From UBA11606 sp049437325 (GTDB lineage: Bacteria; Actinomycetota; Acidimicrobiia; Acidimicrobiales; Aldehydirespiratoraceae): a stretch of DNA of 6,033 nucleotides. This document shows, in pieces, positions 5,147 through 6,033 of this stretch. A program made the translations under genes and the position numbers. The DNA lies in NCBI GenBank assembly GCA_049437325.1, contig JBMTIM010000085.1:1-6033 (forward strand), written 5' to 3'. Below the pieces are notes generated by a model. It saw nothing but the letters and a program-made list of their open reading frames with translations. It was not told the origin of the DNA and ran no database searches. Position 1 is the stretch's first letter, and each line of letters begins with the position of its first letter.

Positions 5147-6033
5147 ATGAAGAAGCTCCGCTGGCTACTCGCCACGCTGACCGCCCTGACGATGCTCGCT
5201 GCTGGGTGTGGCGACGATGACGAAACCGTCACCCTCACCTTCGGCGCTGTCCCTGCCGAGAACGCCCAGTCGATCTCGGACTATGTCACTCCGCAGATCA
5301 TCGCTGACGAACTCGGTGTTGAGATCGAGTTCATTCAGGCTGCCGACTACGCCGGCGTGATCGAAGGCACCATTGCCGAAGAGGTCGACATCGCCTCGTT
5401 CGGCGGCTTCTCCTACGTGATCGCCACCGGCGCCGGTGCCGATCTTGACGTCGCTGGACTCTGGGCCTCCGATACGCCTGACGGTTACGGCGACTACCGC
5501 TCCTATCTCATCACCCAGGTGGGGAGCGACATCAACACGGTCGACGACCTCCGCGGGAAGAAGGTCTGCTTCGTAGACCCAGGGTCGACCTCCGGCTTCC
5601 TGTTCCCCAGCGCCCTGCTCCTTGCGGCCGGCATCGACCCCTCGGAGACCTCGACCGACATCGAAGCCACCTTCGCTGGCGGTCACGATGCTTCGGCTCT
5701 CGCCGTCGCCAACGGTGACTGTGACGCCGGGTTCGCCTACGACACCATGGTCACGGAGCAGCTCATCGAATCCGGTGATCTCGCCGGCGTGATCGACGAG
5801 GTGGAGGACGAAACGGTAAATGGCGACGCAGCCACGATCCGCATCATCGACAAGTCGGCTCCGATCGCCGCTCCGCCGCTCGCCGTGGGCAACTGGCTTC
5901 CGGAGGACATGAAGGCAGAGATCATCGAGATCGTGACCACCAAGGTAAACGTCGACTGGGCAGTCGAGAACGGCTACTGCGACAGCACCGACGACTGCCC
6001 GCTCTCGGACGGCCCGTTCTGGGGCTACCTCGC
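5147..6033 (+). CDS. phnD: PhnD, phosphonate ABC transporter substrate-binding lipoprotein (3' end cut)
   Basis: PhnD captures phosphonates outside the membrane and hands them to the PhnE permease and PhnC ATPase. The reading frame is open to the window end (295 codons), near the usual 300-340 residues, so only a short tail is missing. It starts with K2-K3, a hydrophobic core and the lipobox L17-A-A-G-C21, indicating a lipid-anchored protein, followed by an acidic linker. PhnD landmarks follow: D67-Y-A-G-V-I, V80-D-I-A-S-F-G, the anion-binding G146-S-T-S-G-F-L with P154, and G179-H180-D with A-L-A-V-A-N-G (184-190). S147/T148/S149 and H180 correspond to the phosphonate-holding residues of E. 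coli PhnD. The start is fixed by GGAGG at 5134-5138. It is divergent from the second dioxygenase gene; phnC and phnE probably follow. The ligand may not be 2-aminoethylphosphonate. Confidence 0.92.
   Translation, partial: MKKLRWLLATLTALTMLAAGCGDDDETVTLTFGAVPAENAQSISDYVTPQIIADELGVEIEFIQAADYAGVIEGTIAEEVDIASFGGFSYVIATGAGADLDVAGLWASDTPDGYGDYRSYLITQVGSDINTVDDLRGKKVCFVDPGSTSGFLFPSALLLAAGIDPSETSTDIEATFAGGHDASALAVANGDCDAGFAYDTMVTEQLIESGDLAGVIDEVEDETVNGDAATIRIIDKSAPIAAPPLAVGNWLPEDMKAEIIEIVTTKVNVDWAVENGYCDSTDDCPLSDGPFWGYL

Overview
The window is a phosphonate-use locus from a high-GC bacterium. High GC in all genes, GTG starts, an apparently leaderless ATG start and a short acidic lipoprotein leader ending in a cysteine fit an actinobacterium, perhaps a marine one. 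This placement is an inference from composition and style. The whole window is catabolic or regulatory; I see no mobile element, CRISPR array, tRNA or rRNA.

Left block (minus strand, reading from 2405 towards 1): a PhnY-like Fe(II)/2-oxoglutarate dioxygenase (2405-1635), a PhnZ-like HD-domain di-iron oxygenase (1638-1039), a PhnF-like GntR/UTRA regulator (1042-299) and the first 100 codons of phnG (302-1, cut by the window edge). Each gene overlaps the next by 4 nt (ATGA, GTGA, ATGA), so they form one translationally coupled operon. It joins the oxidative PhnY/PhnZ route to the carbon-phosphorus (C-P) lyase route; the rest of the C-P lyase core (phnH, phnI, phnJ and so on) should lie beyond position 1.

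Centre: a 100-bp divergent control region (2406-2505) holds a perfect 16-bp palindrome over the -35 element of the phnY promoter. It also holds an 11-bp-periodic array resembling an actinobacterial PHO box, placed 9 nt before a -10 hexamer that would give a leaderless phnM transcript. Rightward from it run phnM (2506-3621) and, overlapping by 4 nt, a 2H phosphoesterase (3618-4127) that may do the job of PhnP.

Right block: a second PhnY-like dioxygenase (4935-4117, minus strand) converges on the 2H gene with an 11-bp overlap of 3' ends. Divergent from it, phnD (5147 to beyond 6033) encodes the phosphonate-binding lipoprotein of an ABC importer. Its leader can form two hairpins, one of which holds the ribosome binding site. 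Together the genes cover uptake (PhnD), regulation (PhnF, perhaps PhoP), oxidative cleavage (PhnY, PhnZ, second dioxygenase) and C-P lyase cleavage (PhnG, PhnM, 2H enzyme).
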